Positions 22,693 to 31,581 of a stretch of DNA of 64,000 nucleotides are shown in pieces. Below the pieces are notes generated by a model, which was given only the letters and a program-made list of their open reading frames with translations, was not told the DNA's origin and did no database searches. Positions within the stretch are counted from its first letter, which is position 1, and each line of letters starts with the position of its first letter. The position numbers and the translations under genes were made by a program. The DNA comes from Falsiroseomonas sp050563545 (GTDB lineage Bacteria > Pseudomonadota > Alphaproteobacteria > Acetobacterales > Acetobacteraceae), in NCBI RefSeq assembly GCF_050563545.1, contig NZ_JBNXUM010000005.1:186001-250000 (forward strand). Reading direction: 5' to 3'.

Positions 22693-25383
22693 ATGCTCGA
22701 CAAGACCTTCGATGCCAGCTCGGTGGAACCGCGGCTCTATGCGCTGTGGGAGAAGGAGGGCGCCTTCGCGGCCGACCCGTCCTCCCCCGCGAAGCCCTTC
22801 ACCATCATGATCCCGCCGCCCAACGTCACGGGCAGCCTGCACATCGGCCATGCGCTGACCATGTCCATCCAGGACACGCTAATCCGCTGGCGCCGCATGC
22901 AGGGCCGCGACGCGCTGTGGCAGCCCGGCACCGACCATGCCGGGATCGCGACGCAGATGGTGGTGGAGCGGCTTCTGGCCTCCCAAGGGCTGGATCGCCG
23001 GACGATGGGGCGCGAGGCCTTCCTCCAGCATGTCTGGGAATGGAAGGCGCAGTCCGGCGGCTCCATCACCCGCCAGCTGCGCCGGCTCGGCGCCTCGCTC
23101 GATTGGCCGCGCGAGCGCTTCACCATGGACGAGGGCCTGTCGAAGGCGGTCATCGAGGTCTTCGTCACGCTGCACGAGCAGGGGCTGCTCTATCGCGACC
23201 GGCGCCTGGTGAACTGGGACCCGGTCTTCCAGACCGCCATCTCCGACCTCGAGGTCGAGAGCCGCGAGATCAAGGGCCATCTCTGGCACCTCCGCTATCC
23301 CGTGGAGGGCGAGCCCGGGCGCTTCCTGGTCGTCGCGACGACGCGGCCGGAGACGATGCTGGGCGACACCGCGGTCGCGGTGCATCCGGATGACGAGCGG
23401 TATCGCGACCTGATCGGCAAGAAGCTGATCCTGCCGCTGGTCGGCCGGCGCATCCCTGTGGTGGCGGATACCTATTCCGACCCCGAGAAGGGCACCGGCG
23501 CGGTGAAGATCACCCCTGCGCACGACTTCAACGACTTCGAGGTCGGCAAGCGCCACGCGCTGCCCATGGCGTCCGTGCTGGACGCCGACGCCAAGGTGAT
23601 GGTCGCCGAGATCGAGCCTTCGCTTTCCGCCGATGGCGGCGACCCCGGCTTCGTGCGCGCGCTGGAAGGCGTGGACCGCTTCGAGGCGCGCAAGCGCATC
23701 GTGGCGCGTCTGCAGGAACTCGACCTGGTGGCGGCGATCGAGCCGCACACCCACATGGTCCCGCATGGCGACCGGTCGGGCGTGCCGATCGAGCCGCGCC
23801 TGACCATGCAGTGGTACGTGGACGCGAAGACGCTGGCGCAGCCCGCGATCAAGGCGGTCGAGACCGGCCAGACCGTCTTCGTCCCGCGCCAGTGGGAGAA
23901 CACCTTCTTCGCCTGGATGCGCGACATCCAGCCCTGGTGCGTCTCGCGCCAGCTCTGGTGGGGGCACCAGATCCCCGCGTGGTATGCGCCGGATGGCGAG
24001 GTCTTCGTGGCGAAGACCGAGGCGGAGGCGGCCGAAAAGGCTCGCGCGAAGTTCGGGCGCGACGTGACGCTGGTGCGTGACCCCGACGTGCTGGACACCT
24101 GGTTCAGCTCCGCGCTCTGGCCGTTCAGCACGCTCGGCTGGCCCGACAAGACTCCGGAGTTGCAAAAGTACTATCCCGGCGACGTGCTGGTGACGGGCTT
24201 CGACATCATCTTCTTCTGGGTCGCCCGGATGATGATGATGGGCATCCACTTCATGGGCGAGGTGCCGTTCCGCCACGTCTACATCCACGGCCTGGTCCGC
24301 GACGAGAAGGGCCAGAAGATGTCGAAGTCCAAGGGGAACGTGATGGACCCCCTGGAGCTGATCGACGCCTTCGGCGCGGACGCCGTGCGCTTCACCATCG
24401 CCGCGCTGACCGGGCCCGGCCGCGACGTGAAGCTCGGCCGCAAGCGCGTCGAGGACTACCGCGGCTTCGTCACCAAGCTCTGGAACGCCGCGCGCTTCCT
24501 GGAGATGAACGGCATTGCGGCGCCGAAGGGCTTCGATCCGTCGAAGGCGCAGACGCCGCTCGCGCGCTGGATCCTGGACGCGTCGAACCGCGCGGTCGCG
24601 GAGTGCACCGCGGCGCTGGAGGCCTACCGCTTCGACGAATACGCCGCCGCTGCCTACCGCTTCGTCTGGGGCACCTATTGCGACTGGTTCATCGAGTTCG
24701 CGAAACCCGTCCTCAACGGCCCCGACGGCGCGGAGAAGGAGGAGGTGAAGGCGGCCGCCGGCCATGTGTTCGGCACGATCCTGCGCCTGCTGCATCCCGT
24801 GATGCCCTATGTCACGGAGGAGCTCTGGCATCTCTTCGGCTTCGGGCCGGAAGGCAGCCTGATCCGCACGGCCTGGCCTGAGCCGGTCGCGGTCGCCGAC
24901 GCCGAGGCCGCGCGCGAGGAGTTGGACTGGGTCGTCGCGCTGGTCGGCGAGGTCCGCGGCGCGCGGGCCGAGATGAACGTCCCGCCCTCCGTCACCGTGC
25001 CGCTGCTGCTGCAGGGCGCGTCGGGCACCACGCTGGCGCGCGCAGGCCGCTGGATCGACGCGATCCGGCGCCTGGCCCGCGCGACCGAGGTGAAGCCGCT
25101 CGACGGTGCCGCACCGAAAGGCGTCGCGCAGGTCGTGGTCGGCGAGGCCACGGTGATGCTGCCGCTCGGCGACGTCATCGACCTGAACGCCGAGCGCGCC
25201 CGCATTGCTAAGGCGCGCGGCGCGGCGGAGGGCGAGGCGCGGAAGATCAAGGCCAAGCTCGGCAACGCCGATTTCGTGGCCCGCGCGCCGGAGGAGGTCG
25301 TCGAGGAGAACCGCGAGCGCCTGTCCGCCGCGGAAGCCGAGATGGCCCGCCTGGACGCCGCCCTGGCGCGCATCGCGGGGTAG
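22693..25383 (+). CDS. valS: Valine-tRNA ligase
   Basis: This 896-residue class I synthetase charges tRNA-Val. The HIGH-type motif PPNVTGSLHIGHAL lies at about residues 40-53 and KMSKSKGN at about 541-548. The editing domain (WDPVFQTAISDLEVE..., DTAVAVHPDDERY) and a C-terminal coiled coil (AEGEARKIKAKLGNADFVARAPEEVVEENRERL) are complete. ATG 22693 fits the family N-terminus MLDKTFDASSVEPRLYALWEK; the upstream extension is not conserved. Confidence 0.98.
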   Translation: MLDKTFDASSVEPRLYALWEKEGAFAADPSSPAKPFTIMIPPPNVTGSLHIGHALTMSIQDTLIRWRRMQGRDALWQPGTDHAGIATQMVVERLLASQGLDRRTMGREAFLQHVWEWKAQSGGSITRQLRRLGASLDWPRERFTMDEGLSKAVIEVFVTLHEQGLLYRDRRLVNWDPVFQTAISDLEVESREIKGHLWHLRYPVEGEPGRFLVVATTRPETMLGDTAVAVHPDDERYRDLIGKKLILPLVGRRIPVVADTYSDPEKGTGAVKITPAHDFNDFEVGKRHALPMASVLDADAKVMVAEIEPSLSADGGDPGFVRALEGVDRFEARKRIVARLQELDLVAAIEPHTHMVPHGDRSGVPIEPRLTMQWYVDAKTLAQPAIKAVETGQTVFVPRQWENTFFAWMRDIQPWCVSRQLWWGHQIPAWYAPDGEVFVAKTEAEAAEKARAKFGRDVTLVRDPDVLDTWFSSALWPFSTLGWPDKTPELQKYYPGDVLVTGFDIIFFWVARMMMMGIHFMGEVPFRHVYIHGLVRDEKGQKMSKSKGNVMDPLELIDAFGADAVRFTIAALTGPGRDVKLGRKRVEDYRGFVTKLWNAARFLEMNGIAAPKGFDPSKAQTPLARWILDASNRAVAECTAALEAYRFDEYAAAAYRFVWGTYCDWFIEFAKPVLNGPDGAEKEEVKAAAGHVFGTILRLLHPVMPYVTEELWHLFGFGPEGSLIRTAWPEPVAVADAEAAREELDWVVALVGEVRGARAEMNVPPSVTVPLLLQGASGTTLARAGRWIDAIRRLARATEVKPLDGAAPKGVAQVVVGEATVMLPLGDVIDLNAERARIAKARGAAEGEARKIKAKLGNADFVARAPEEVVEENRERLSAAEAEMARLDAALARIAG

Positions 25384-25386
25384 GGC

Positions 25387-25572
25387 ATGGACGCCGGCGC
25401 GCTGAAGCTACTTGTCGCCATCGTCCTGTTCTCCGCCCCGGTGATCCTTGCCGGCGAGCAGCTGCCGAAGCGCGACGTCGCCGGCCGCCGACTGTCGCGC
25501 CCGCAGGCTCAGGCAGTCGGTGCCGTGCTCGGGCTCGTCATCGGCATCGGCTTCCTGCTCGCCACGGGCTGA
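25387..25572 (+). CDS. Small two-helix membrane protein after valS
   Basis: This 61-residue protein starts four bases after the valS stop. Helices are LLVAIVLFSAPVILAG and AVGAVLGLVIGIGFLLATG, joined by a basic loop (EQLPKRDVAGRRLSRPQA). Function is unknown. Its last 64 bases are antisense to the end of the PNPOx-like gene. Confidence 0.6.
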   Translation: MDAGALKLLVAIVLFSAPVILAGEQLPKRDVAGRRLSRPQAQAVGAVLGLVIGIGFLLATG

Positions 25573-26192
25573 CGCAGCTCTTCCTCCAGCGCCGCGATCC
25601 GCCGTGCCGCCGCGCCGAGCGTCTCGGCCACCATCTCCTCCGGGATCAACCGCGGGATGTGCTGCGGGCAGTTCCAGTCGTAGCCCGCGACCCCAATGAC
25701 AAGCGCGCGGCCGGCGGGCGCGCCAGCCGCCTCGGCCAGGCGCGCCACCAGGGCAGGGTCCTCCTCCCGCGTCACCAGCCGCGCCCGACCGAACAGTTTC
25801 AGCCGTCGCCGCTCCAGGTAGTCCGGCACGATCAGCGACACCCGGTCGTCGCCCCGCAGGTTGCCGAGCGTCACGTGCTGGCGGTTGCCCGAGAGGTCGG
25901 CGAAGCCGAATGCCCGCCCCCCCTCCAGAACCTGCACGAAGCCCGCGGGCCCGCCGCGATGCTGGATGTAGGGCCAGCCATCCGCGTTGACCGAGGCGAC
26001 GAAGAGCGAGCGCGCTGCGCCGAGATATGCCGCCTCCCGCGCGGTCAGGACGTCATCGACAGCGCCGGATTGCTCGACCCGCGCATAGGCCGCCCGGGAG
26101 CCCAGCGCCTCCTGCTCCGCGCGGACGGCATCGGTGAAGGCGATCGCGGCGAAATGGCGGCCCATGGGGATGCTCCTGCTTGCCGCGGTCAT
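25509..26192 (-). CDS. Pyridoxamine 5'-phosphate oxidase-family flavoprotein
   Basis: This 227-residue protein has the split-barrel FMN-binding fold: ARSLFVASVNADGWPYIQHRGGPAGFVQVLE, FADLSGNRQHVTLGNLRGDDRVSLIVPDYLERRRLKLFG. It is closer to the general stress/redox group than to true PdxH. The C-terminal helix (AARRIAALEEELRQPV) leads into a Ser/Thr/Pro tail that overlaps the small membrane gene. It is transcribed divergently from a LysR gene 66 bases away and is its probable target. Substrate unknown. Confidence 0.85.
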   Translation of the reverse strand: MTAASRSIPMGRHFAAIAFTDAVRAEQEALGSRAAYARVEQSGAVDDVLTAREAAYLGAARSLFVASVNADGWPYIQHRGGPAGFVQVLEGGRAFGFADLSGNRQHVTLGNLRGDDRVSLIVPDYLERRRLKLFGRARLVTREEDPALVARLAEAAGAPAGRALVIGVAGYDWNCPQHIPRLIPEEMVAETLGAAARRIAALEEELRQPVASRKPMPMTSPSTAPTA

Positions 26193-26258
26193 GTCGCATC
26201 ATGCGCCGGAAGGCGGTAGTCAGGCGATCGGCATGACATTCTTCCATCAGGCGCAATA

Positions 26259-27155
26259 ATGGACCGGCTCGACACCCTTGTGACCTTCCTTGCCGTCGCC
26301 GAGGCCGGCGGCCTCTCGGCGGCGGGGCGGCGCCTCGGCCGTTCGCCCCCGGCGATGAGCCGTGCCCTGGCGGAGCTCGAAGCCCGGCTGGGCGTGCGCC
26401 TCGCCGACCGAAGCACGCGGCGCTTTGCCCTGACGGACGCCGGCCGGCGCCTGGCCGAGCAGGCCCGCCGCGCGCTCGGCGACATCGAGGACGCGCTGCG
26501 CGAGGCCGCGGGCGAGGGTCGGGAAGCCCGTGGGCGGCTGCGCCTGGCCGCCCCGCTGGTCTTCGGCCGCCGCCACGTCGCGCCGGTCGTCGCGATGTTC
26601 CTCGACGCGCATCCCGCGGTCTCGGTGGATCTGGTGCTGTCGGACCGCGTGATCGACCTGGTGGAGGAAGGGCTCGACCTTGCGGTGCGGATCGGGCGCC
26701 TGCCCGACAGCAGCCTGCGGCGGCGCCATCTCGGTAGCCTGCGCCGCGTGTTGGTGGCGAGTCCCGCCTATCTCGCGCGGCGCGGCACGCCGTCGCGACC
26801 CGACGACCTGGCGGCCCACGACCTCGTCGTCTTCGCCTCGCAGGCCGCGCCGCCGTCCTGGCGCTTCGCCGGCGGGATCACGCTGCAGCCCCAGGCGCGC
26901 TTCGCGGTGAACGAGGCGGAGGCCGCCGTCGCCGCCGCCGTGGAAGGGCGCGGGGTCCTCCAGGCGCTGTCCTACCAGCCCGCGGCGGAGATCGCGGCGG
27001 GCCGCCTGGTGCGGCTGCTGCGCGAGCACGAGCCGCCGCCGATCCCAGTCCAGCTCGTCCATCCCGCCGGCCGCTTCATGCCCGCGCGCCTGCGCGCCTT
27101 CCTCGACGAGGCGGCGCCGCGCCTTGCCGCCCTGCCGGTGCTGCGCGAGGCTTGA
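26259..27155 (+). CDS. LysR-family transcriptional regulator
   Basis: This 298-residue protein has an N-terminal winged helix (LDTLVTFLAVAEAGGLSAAGRRLGRSPPAMSRALAELEARLGVRLADRSTRRFALT) and a periplasmic-binding-like effector domain (VSVDLVLSDRVIDLVEEGLDLAVRIG, LRRVLVASPAYLARRG). The short region shared with the divergent PNPOx-like gene (26193-26258) likely contains the operator, though I see only a weak T-N11-A site. The effector is unknown. Confidence 0.93.
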   Translation: MDRLDTLVTFLAVAEAGGLSAAGRRLGRSPPAMSRALAELEARLGVRLADRSTRRFALTDAGRRLAEQARRALGDIEDALREAAGEGREARGRLRLAAPLVFGRRHVAPVVAMFLDAHPAVSVDLVLSDRVIDLVEEGLDLAVRIGRLPDSSLRRRHLGSLRRVLVASPAYLARRGTPSRPDDLAAHDLVVFASQAAPPSWRFAGGITLQPQARFAVNEAEAAVAAAVEGRGVLQALSYQPAAEIAAGRLVRLLREHEPPPIPVQLVHPAGRFMPARLRAFLDEAAPRLAALPVLREA

Positions 27156-27210
27156 CACCGCCCGCCCCGGGACCGATGGGCGGCTCATTCGCCCTGAGGG
27201 ACCGCCAGTC

Positions 27211-28929
27211 ATGACGAAGTGGGACAAGTCGAAGCTGCCGAGCCGGCACACCACCATCGGGCCGGAGCGCGCGCCGCATCGCTCCTACTACTACGCGATG
27301 GGCCTGACGAAGGAGGAGATCGAGCAGCCTTTCGTCGGCGTCGCGACCTGCTGGAACGAGGCCGCGCCCTGCAACATCGCGCTGTCCCGCCAGGCGCAGT
27401 CGGTGAAGGTCGGCGTGAAGGCCGCCGGCGCCACGCCGCGCGAGTTCACCACCATCACGGTCACCGACGGCATCGCCATGGGCCACCAGTCCATGAAGTC
27501 GTCGCTCGCGTCGCGCGACATCATCGCGGACAGCGTGGAGCTCACCATGCGCGGGCATTGCTACGACGCGCTGGTGGGCTTGGGCGGCTGCGACAAGACG
27601 CTGCCCGGCCTGATGATGGCGATGGTGCGGCTGAACGTGCCGTCGGTCTTCATGTATGGCGGCTCCATCATGCCGGGGCGGCATCGCGGCCGCGACGTCA
27701 CCGTCCTCGACGTCTTCGAGGCGGTCGGCCAGCACGCCGCCGGCAACATGACGGACGAGGAGCTGCTGGAGCTCGAGCAGCATGCCTGCCCCGGCGCGGG
27801 CGCCTGCGGCGGCCAGTTCACCGCCAACACCATGGCCTGCATTTCCGAGGTGATCGGCCTGGCGCTGCCCGGCTCCGCCGGTGCGCCGGCGCCTGACGAG
27901 CGCCGCGACCACTGGGCGATCAAGTCCGGCGAGGCGGTGGTGGAGCTGATCCGCCGCAACCTGCGGCCGCGCGACATCGTCACGAAGGACGCGCTTTTCA
28001 ACGCGGCGGCGATCGTGGGCGCGACCGGCGGCTCCACCAATGCCGGCCTGCACCTGCCCGCCATCGCGCATGAGGCCGGCATCAAGTTTGACCTGCACGA
28101 CGTCGCGGAGATCATGCGCGCGACGCCGCACATCGCCGACCTCAAGCCCGGCGGGAAGTACGTCGCGCTCGACGTCTTCAACGTCGGCGGCGTGCCGGTG
28201 ATCATTAAGGCGCTGCTGGACGGCGGCTACCTCCGCGGCGACGCGATGACGGTCACGGGCAGGACGCTCGCGGAGAACCACCGCGAGGTCATCGTCCCGA
28301 AGGACCAGGACGTGGTCCGCCCGACCTCCGATCCCGTGAGCCCGATCGGCGGCGTGGTGTCGCTGAAGGGCACGCTCGCGCCGGAAGGGGCGATCGTGAA
28401 GATCGCGGGGATGAAGACCCTGCGCTTCGAAGGCACCGCGCTCTGCTTCGACTGCGAGGAGGACGCCTTCAAGGCGGTCGAGATGCGCGCCTACAAGGCG
28501 GGCGACGTCATCATCATCCGCTACGAGGGCCCAAAGGGCGGCCCGGGCATGCGGGAGATGCTGTCCACCACCTCCGCCATTTACGGCCAGGGCATGGGCG
28601 ACAAGGTCGCGCTGATCACCGACGGGCGGTTCAGCGGCGCGACGCGCGGCTTCTGCATCGGCCATGTCGGGCCGGAGGCCGCGGTGGGCGGCCCGATCGC
28701 CCTGATCGAGAGCGGCGACAGGATCGTGATCGACGCGGAGAAGGGCACGATCGACCTGATGGTGGACGAGGCGACGCTCGCGAAGCGCAAGGCCGCCTGG
28801 CAGCCGCGCAGGACCGACTACAGCGCGGGCGCGCTATGGAAATACGCCCAGCTCGTCGGGCCCGCGCTGAACGGCGCGGTCACGCATCCCGGCGCGGCGG
28901 GCGAGAGCCACGTCTACGCCGATCAGTAG
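27211..28929 (+). CDS. ilvD: Dihydroxy-acid dehydratase (valine/isoleucine synthesis)
   Basis: This 572-residue IlvD/Edd protein converts 2,3-dihydroxy acids to 2-keto acids. Cysteines for the Fe-S cluster are seen in CWNEAAPCNI, VGLGGCDKTLPG and CPGAGACGGQFTANTM. The C-terminal DGRFSGATRGFCIGHVGPEA, with the catalytic Ser region, is intact. ATG 27211 gives the usual family N-terminus. A strong GC hairpin just after the stop should end transcription. Confidence 0.97.
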   Translation: MTKWDKSKLPSRHTTIGPERAPHRSYYYAMGLTKEEIEQPFVGVATCWNEAAPCNIALSRQAQSVKVGVKAAGATPREFTTITVTDGIAMGHQSMKSSLASRDIIADSVELTMRGHCYDALVGLGGCDKTLPGLMMAMVRLNVPSVFMYGGSIMPGRHRGRDVTVLDVFEAVGQHAAGNMTDEELLELEQHACPGAGACGGQFTANTMACISEVIGLALPGSAGAPAPDERRDHWAIKSGEAVVELIRRNLRPRDIVTKDALFNAAAIVGATGGSTNAGLHLPAIAHEAGIKFDLHDVAEIMRATPHIADLKPGGKYVALDVFNVGGVPVIIKALLDGGYLRGDAMTVTGRTLAENHREVIVPKDQDVVRPTSDPVSPIGGVVSLKGTLAPEGAIVKIAGMKTLRFEGTALCFDCEEDAFKAVEMRAYKAGDVIIIRYEGPKGGPGMREMLSTTSAIYGQGMGDKVALITDGRFSGATRGFCIGHVGPEAAVGGPIALIESGDRIVIDAEKGTIDLMVDEATLAKRKAAWQPRRTDYSAGALWKYAQLVGPALNGAVTHPGAAGESHVYADQ

Positions 28930-28941
28930 GATGTGACGCGC

Positions 28942-28964
28942 CCGGGGCCGGCTCGCGGCCCCGG
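28942..28964 (+). terminator. GC-rich hairpin after ilvD
   Basis: CCGGGGCCG and CGGCCCCGG form a perfect nine-base stem with a five-base loop, 13 bases after the ilvD stop. No T-run follows, as is usual for high-GC genomes, so it could act with Rho. Confidence 0.6.
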
Positions 28965-29069
28965 TGCCCGCAAACCGCCTTGATCCCGCCCGTCCTTCGA
29001 CGCGCCGGGCGCGTTCCATGGGTATCGCGGTGGTCCAGCCCACCACCGGCCGCCGCGCCGGAGGTACCT

Positions 29070-29360
29070 ATGCGCAAGCTTCGACTTCCCGGCCTGCTGC
29101 TGCCCCTCGCTTTGGCGTCGGGCTGCGTCGCGGCGGATTACCCCTATGACGGGAACTACGCCTATGCGCAGCGCCCGTACTACGGCGCGCAGGCCTTCTA
29201 CGCGCCGGCGCCCCGATACGTCGCGCCGCCGCCGGCCTATTACGCCCCGCGCTACGCTTCTCCGGGCTGGGGCTGGCAAGGGTCGCGCGGGCACTGGAAC
29301 GAGGGCCGTCGCGATTGGCATGAACGGCACGAGGGCCGCGGACGCGACTGGCGTGGCTGA
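29070..29360 (+). CDS. Tyr/Arg-rich small lipoprotein
   Basis: This 96-residue protein has a lipoprotein signal (LLLPLALASGC) followed by Tyr-, Ala- and Pro-rich sequence (YAYAQRPYYGAQAFYAPAPRYVAPPPAYYAPRYA) and an Arg/His/Trp C-terminus (GHWNEGRRDWHERHEGRG). It is likely anchored in a membrane leaflet facing the periplasm. A paralogue-like gene follows 24 bases later. Function unknown. Confidence 0.7.
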   Translation: MRKLRLPGLLLPLALASGCVAADYPYDGNYAYAQRPYYGAQAFYAPAPRYVAPPPAYYAPRYASPGWGWQGSRGHWNEGRRDWHERHEGRGRDWRG

Positions 29361-29384
29361 ACGCAACCGTCGGAGGCTGCGCTG

Positions 29385-29633
29385 ATGGGTCGGCGATGGT
29401 TGCTCGGCATCGCGATGCTGCCGCTCGCGGGCTGCGTGGTTGCGCCGCTACCCGGCGAAGTGGTGGCGCCGCCACAGGCCTATGCGCCGGCGCCGGTCTA
29501 TGCGCCGCCACCGCCGCCGCCCGTGGTCGTCTACGGCACGGTGCCGATCTATCGCCCCTACTACCCCCGCCCGCCGGGCTGGGGGTACCCGTATTACGGA
29601 CCGAGGCCCTACTACCCCTATCGCCGCTGGTAG
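29385..29633 (+). CDS. Pro/Tyr-rich small lipoprotein
   Basis: This 82-residue protein starts MGRRWLLGIAMLPLAGC, a clear lipobox, then VVAPLPGEVVAPPQAY, a proline run and repeated PYYGPRPYYPYRRW. The composition mirrors the gene before it, so both probably serve the same envelope role. It is followed at once by the dispersed repeat element. Confidence 0.7.
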   Translation: MGRRWLLGIAMLPLAGCVVAPLPGEVVAPPQAYAPAPVYAPPPPPPVVVYGTVPIYRPYYPRPPGWGYPYYGPRPYYPYRRW

Positions 29634-29640
29634 CTTGGAC

Positions 29641-29703
29641 TCGGCGATTTACGCTCTTCGTATGCCCGCCTGCGGCGTGCACACTCGGAGCGACCGCGGG
29701 CTA
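29641..29703. repeat. Dispersed intergenic repeat, copy A
   Basis: This copy starts CGGCGATTTACGCTCTTCG and ends CGACCGCGGGCTA. It matches copy C (57929) nearly base for base and copy B (29759) at both ends but not in the middle. It begins eight bases after the stop of the lipoprotein gene. It contains local dyads (GCCCGCCTGCGGC) and may be a REP-like element. Confidence 0.75.
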
Positions 29704-29743
29704 GACCCGTATCGGGCTGACTCTCGTCAGCCCGATACGGGTC
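29704..29743. repeat. Perfect 18-base hairpin between repeat copies
   Basis: GACCCGTATCGGGCTGAC (29704-29721) and its exact reverse complement GTCAGCCCGATACGGGTC (29726-29743) flank a four-base TCTC loop. It lies between copies A and B of the dispersed repeat, and between convergent genes, so it may serve as a two-way terminator or be part of a composite repeat. Confidence 0.85.
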
Positions 29744-29758
29744 CAGCTTTCCCTGGCC

Positions 29759-29819
29759 CGGCGATTCACGGCCTGGCGTGCCCACCTTCGGTGAGCACAC
29801 TCAGGCCGATCGCGGGCTA
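29759..29819. repeat. Dispersed intergenic repeat, copy B (diverged)
   Basis: The copy begins CGGCGATTCACG and ends GATCGCGGGCTA as in copy C, but the middle reads GGCCTGGCGTGCCCACC. The terminal CTA is the reverse complement of the stop codon of xth, exactly as in copy C for the response regulator. Confidence 0.7.
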
Positions 29820-30587
29820 CGCGAGCTCGACGATCACGGGCGTGTGGTCCGAGGGCTGGTCCTCTGCGCGCGGCGCGACGTCCACCTCGGCGCCGGAAAG
29901 CCGCTCCGCGAGCTCCGCGCTGAGCAGCGCGTGGTCGATGCGGAGCCCCCGGTTCAGCTCGAAATTCGCGCCGTAGTCCCAGTAGGTGTAGACGCGCTCT
30001 CCCGGGTGCAGCGCGCGCAGCGCGTCCGTCAGGCCGAGATGCTCCAGCGCCCGCCAGGCCGCGCGGGTCTCTGGCCGCACCAGCGCATCGGTCGGCGGCA
30101 GCGCGCCGGGGACGAGGTCGAGGGCGGTCGGACAGACGTTGAAGTCGCCCAGTACGGCGAAGGGGATGAACGCGTCGAGCCTCTCCTTCGCCAGCACCCG
30201 CAGCCGCTCCATCCAGTTCAGCTTGTAGGCGTAGCCGTCATCCCCGCCGGAATTGCCGTTGGGGAGGTAGATGCCGGCCGCGCGCATGCCCGCGGCCGAG
30301 ACCTCGATATAGCGGGCGTGGTTGTCCCCGCCGTCGCCCGGCAGTTCCTCCAGCACGACCTCGAAGGGGATGCGGCCTAGCACGGCCACGCCGTTGCGCC
30401 CGCCCTGCTGGCCGATGGCATGGACGCGATAGCCCGTGTCGGCGAAATCGAGCGCGGGGAACTCCTCGGTCCTGCACTTCAGCTCCTGCAGGAAGAGCAG
30501 GTCAGGCTGCTTGCGCTCGAGGAAGCGGCGCACATGGCCGACGCGCCGGCGGATGGAATTCACGTTGAAGGTCGCGAGCCGGATCAT
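29817..30587 (-). CDS. xth: Exodeoxyribonuclease III / AP endonuclease
   Basis: This 256-residue DNase I-fold enzyme repairs abasic sites. Motifs: IRLATFNVNSIRRRVGHV (N-terminal Asn), LFLQELKC (metal-binding Glu), GIYLPNGN, FAVLGDFNVCP (Asp and Asn), and the closing LRIDHALLS and PSDHTPVIVEL (catalytic His). ATG 30587 is the family start; the longer frame is antisense to the lipase promoter region. Its stop codon lies in the dispersed repeat. Confidence 0.95.
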   Translation of the reverse strand: MIRLATFNVNSIRRRVGHVRRFLERKQPDLLFLQELKCRTEEFPALDFADTGYRVHAIGQQGGRNGVAVLGRIPFEVVLEELPGDGGDNHARYIEVSAAGMRAAGIYLPNGNSGGDDGYAYKLNWMERLRVLAKERLDAFIPFAVLGDFNVCPTALDLVPGALPPTDALVRPETRAAWRALEHLGLTDALRALHPGERVYTYWDYGANFELNRGLRIDHALLSAELAERLSGAEVDVAPRAEDQPSDHTPVIVELA

Positions 30588-30738
30588 GCAGCGAACACTG
30601 CCTTTGGCGGCGACCGGCGTCGAGGGCCCCTTCCGGATCGCGCGGCAGGCAGGCCGCAGAATCCATGTGCGCCTCGCTGGCCGTGCTGCGTAAGCTCGCG
30701 GGATCGGGCGCGGTACCAAGCCGCCGGGAGCGACGACA

Positions 30739-31575
30739 ATGCAGGAAGAGGATTTCATCAGCCAGGGCGGCGTGCGCATCCACATGCATGCCTGGCCCCC
30801 TCAGGGGGAGCCGCGGGCCGTCGTCGTGATCTGCCATGGCGTGAACTCCCATGGCGGGCAGCATGCCTGGACGGCCGGGCAACTGGCCAGCCGCGGCTTC
30901 GCCGTCTTCGCCGTCGACCTGCGAGGCCGCGGCAAGTCGGAAGGCGCGCGGTTCTACGTCGACGACGTCGCGGAATACGTGGCCGATGTGCGCGGGCTCA
31001 TCAGGATCGCCAGGGAACGCCACCCCGGACTGCCGGTCTATCTGCTCGGCCACAGTGCCGGCGGTGTCGTCGCCTGCACTTATGCGCTCGATCACCAAGC
31101 GGAAATAGACGGGCTGATCTGCGAGAGCTTCGCCTTCCAGGTGCCGGCGCCAGGTTTCGTCCTGTCGGCCATCAAGGGTCTCAGCCACGTCGCGCCCAGG
31201 CTCGGCGTCCTGACGCTGCACATGAAGGACTTCACCCGCGATCCCGTCGCCCTGGCCGCGCTCGAGGCCGACCCGCTGACCAAACACGAGACGCAGCCCG
31301 CCGCGACCGTCGCCGCACTGGTCCGCGCCGATGAGCGGCTGCAAGATTCGTTCGGACGGATCACGCTGCCGGTGCTGATCCTGCACGGCACGGCGGACAA
31401 GGCGACGGTCTGCAAGGGAAGCGAGTATTTCCACGCTCATGCCGGCTCCGCCGACAAGACGCTGAAGCTCTACGAAGGTCATTTCCACGACCTGCTGAAC
31501 GATATCGGCAAGGAAGGCGTGATGGCCGACATCATCGGCTGGATCGAGGCACGCCTGCCTTCGCCGGCACGGTAG
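30739..31575 (+). CDS. Alpha/beta hydrolase, monoacylglycerol-lipase-like
   Basis: This 278-residue cytosolic hydrolase carries the nucleophile elbow GHSAGGVVA, the oxyanion segment VICHGVNSHGGQHAWTA, a later Asp in ILHGTADKAT and the His in YEGHFHDLLNDI. The overall match is to the monoglyceride lipase/lysophospholipase (serine aminopeptidase S33) group, which releases fatty acids from glycerides. It stands alone, convergent with the ABC exporter operon. Confidence 0.88.
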   Translation: MQEEDFISQGGVRIHMHAWPPQGEPRAVVVICHGVNSHGGQHAWTAGQLASRGFAVFAVDLRGRGKSEGARFYVDDVAEYVADVRGLIRIARERHPGLPVYLLGHSAGGVVACTYALDHQAEIDGLICESFAFQVPAPGFVLSAIKGLSHVAPRLGVLTLHMKDFTRDPVALAALEADPLTKHETQPAATVAALVRADERLQDSFGRITLPVLILHGTADKATVCKGSEYFHAHAGSADKTLKLYEGHFHDLLNDIGKEGVMADIIGWIEARLPSPAR

Positions 31576-31581
31576 CGGCCG

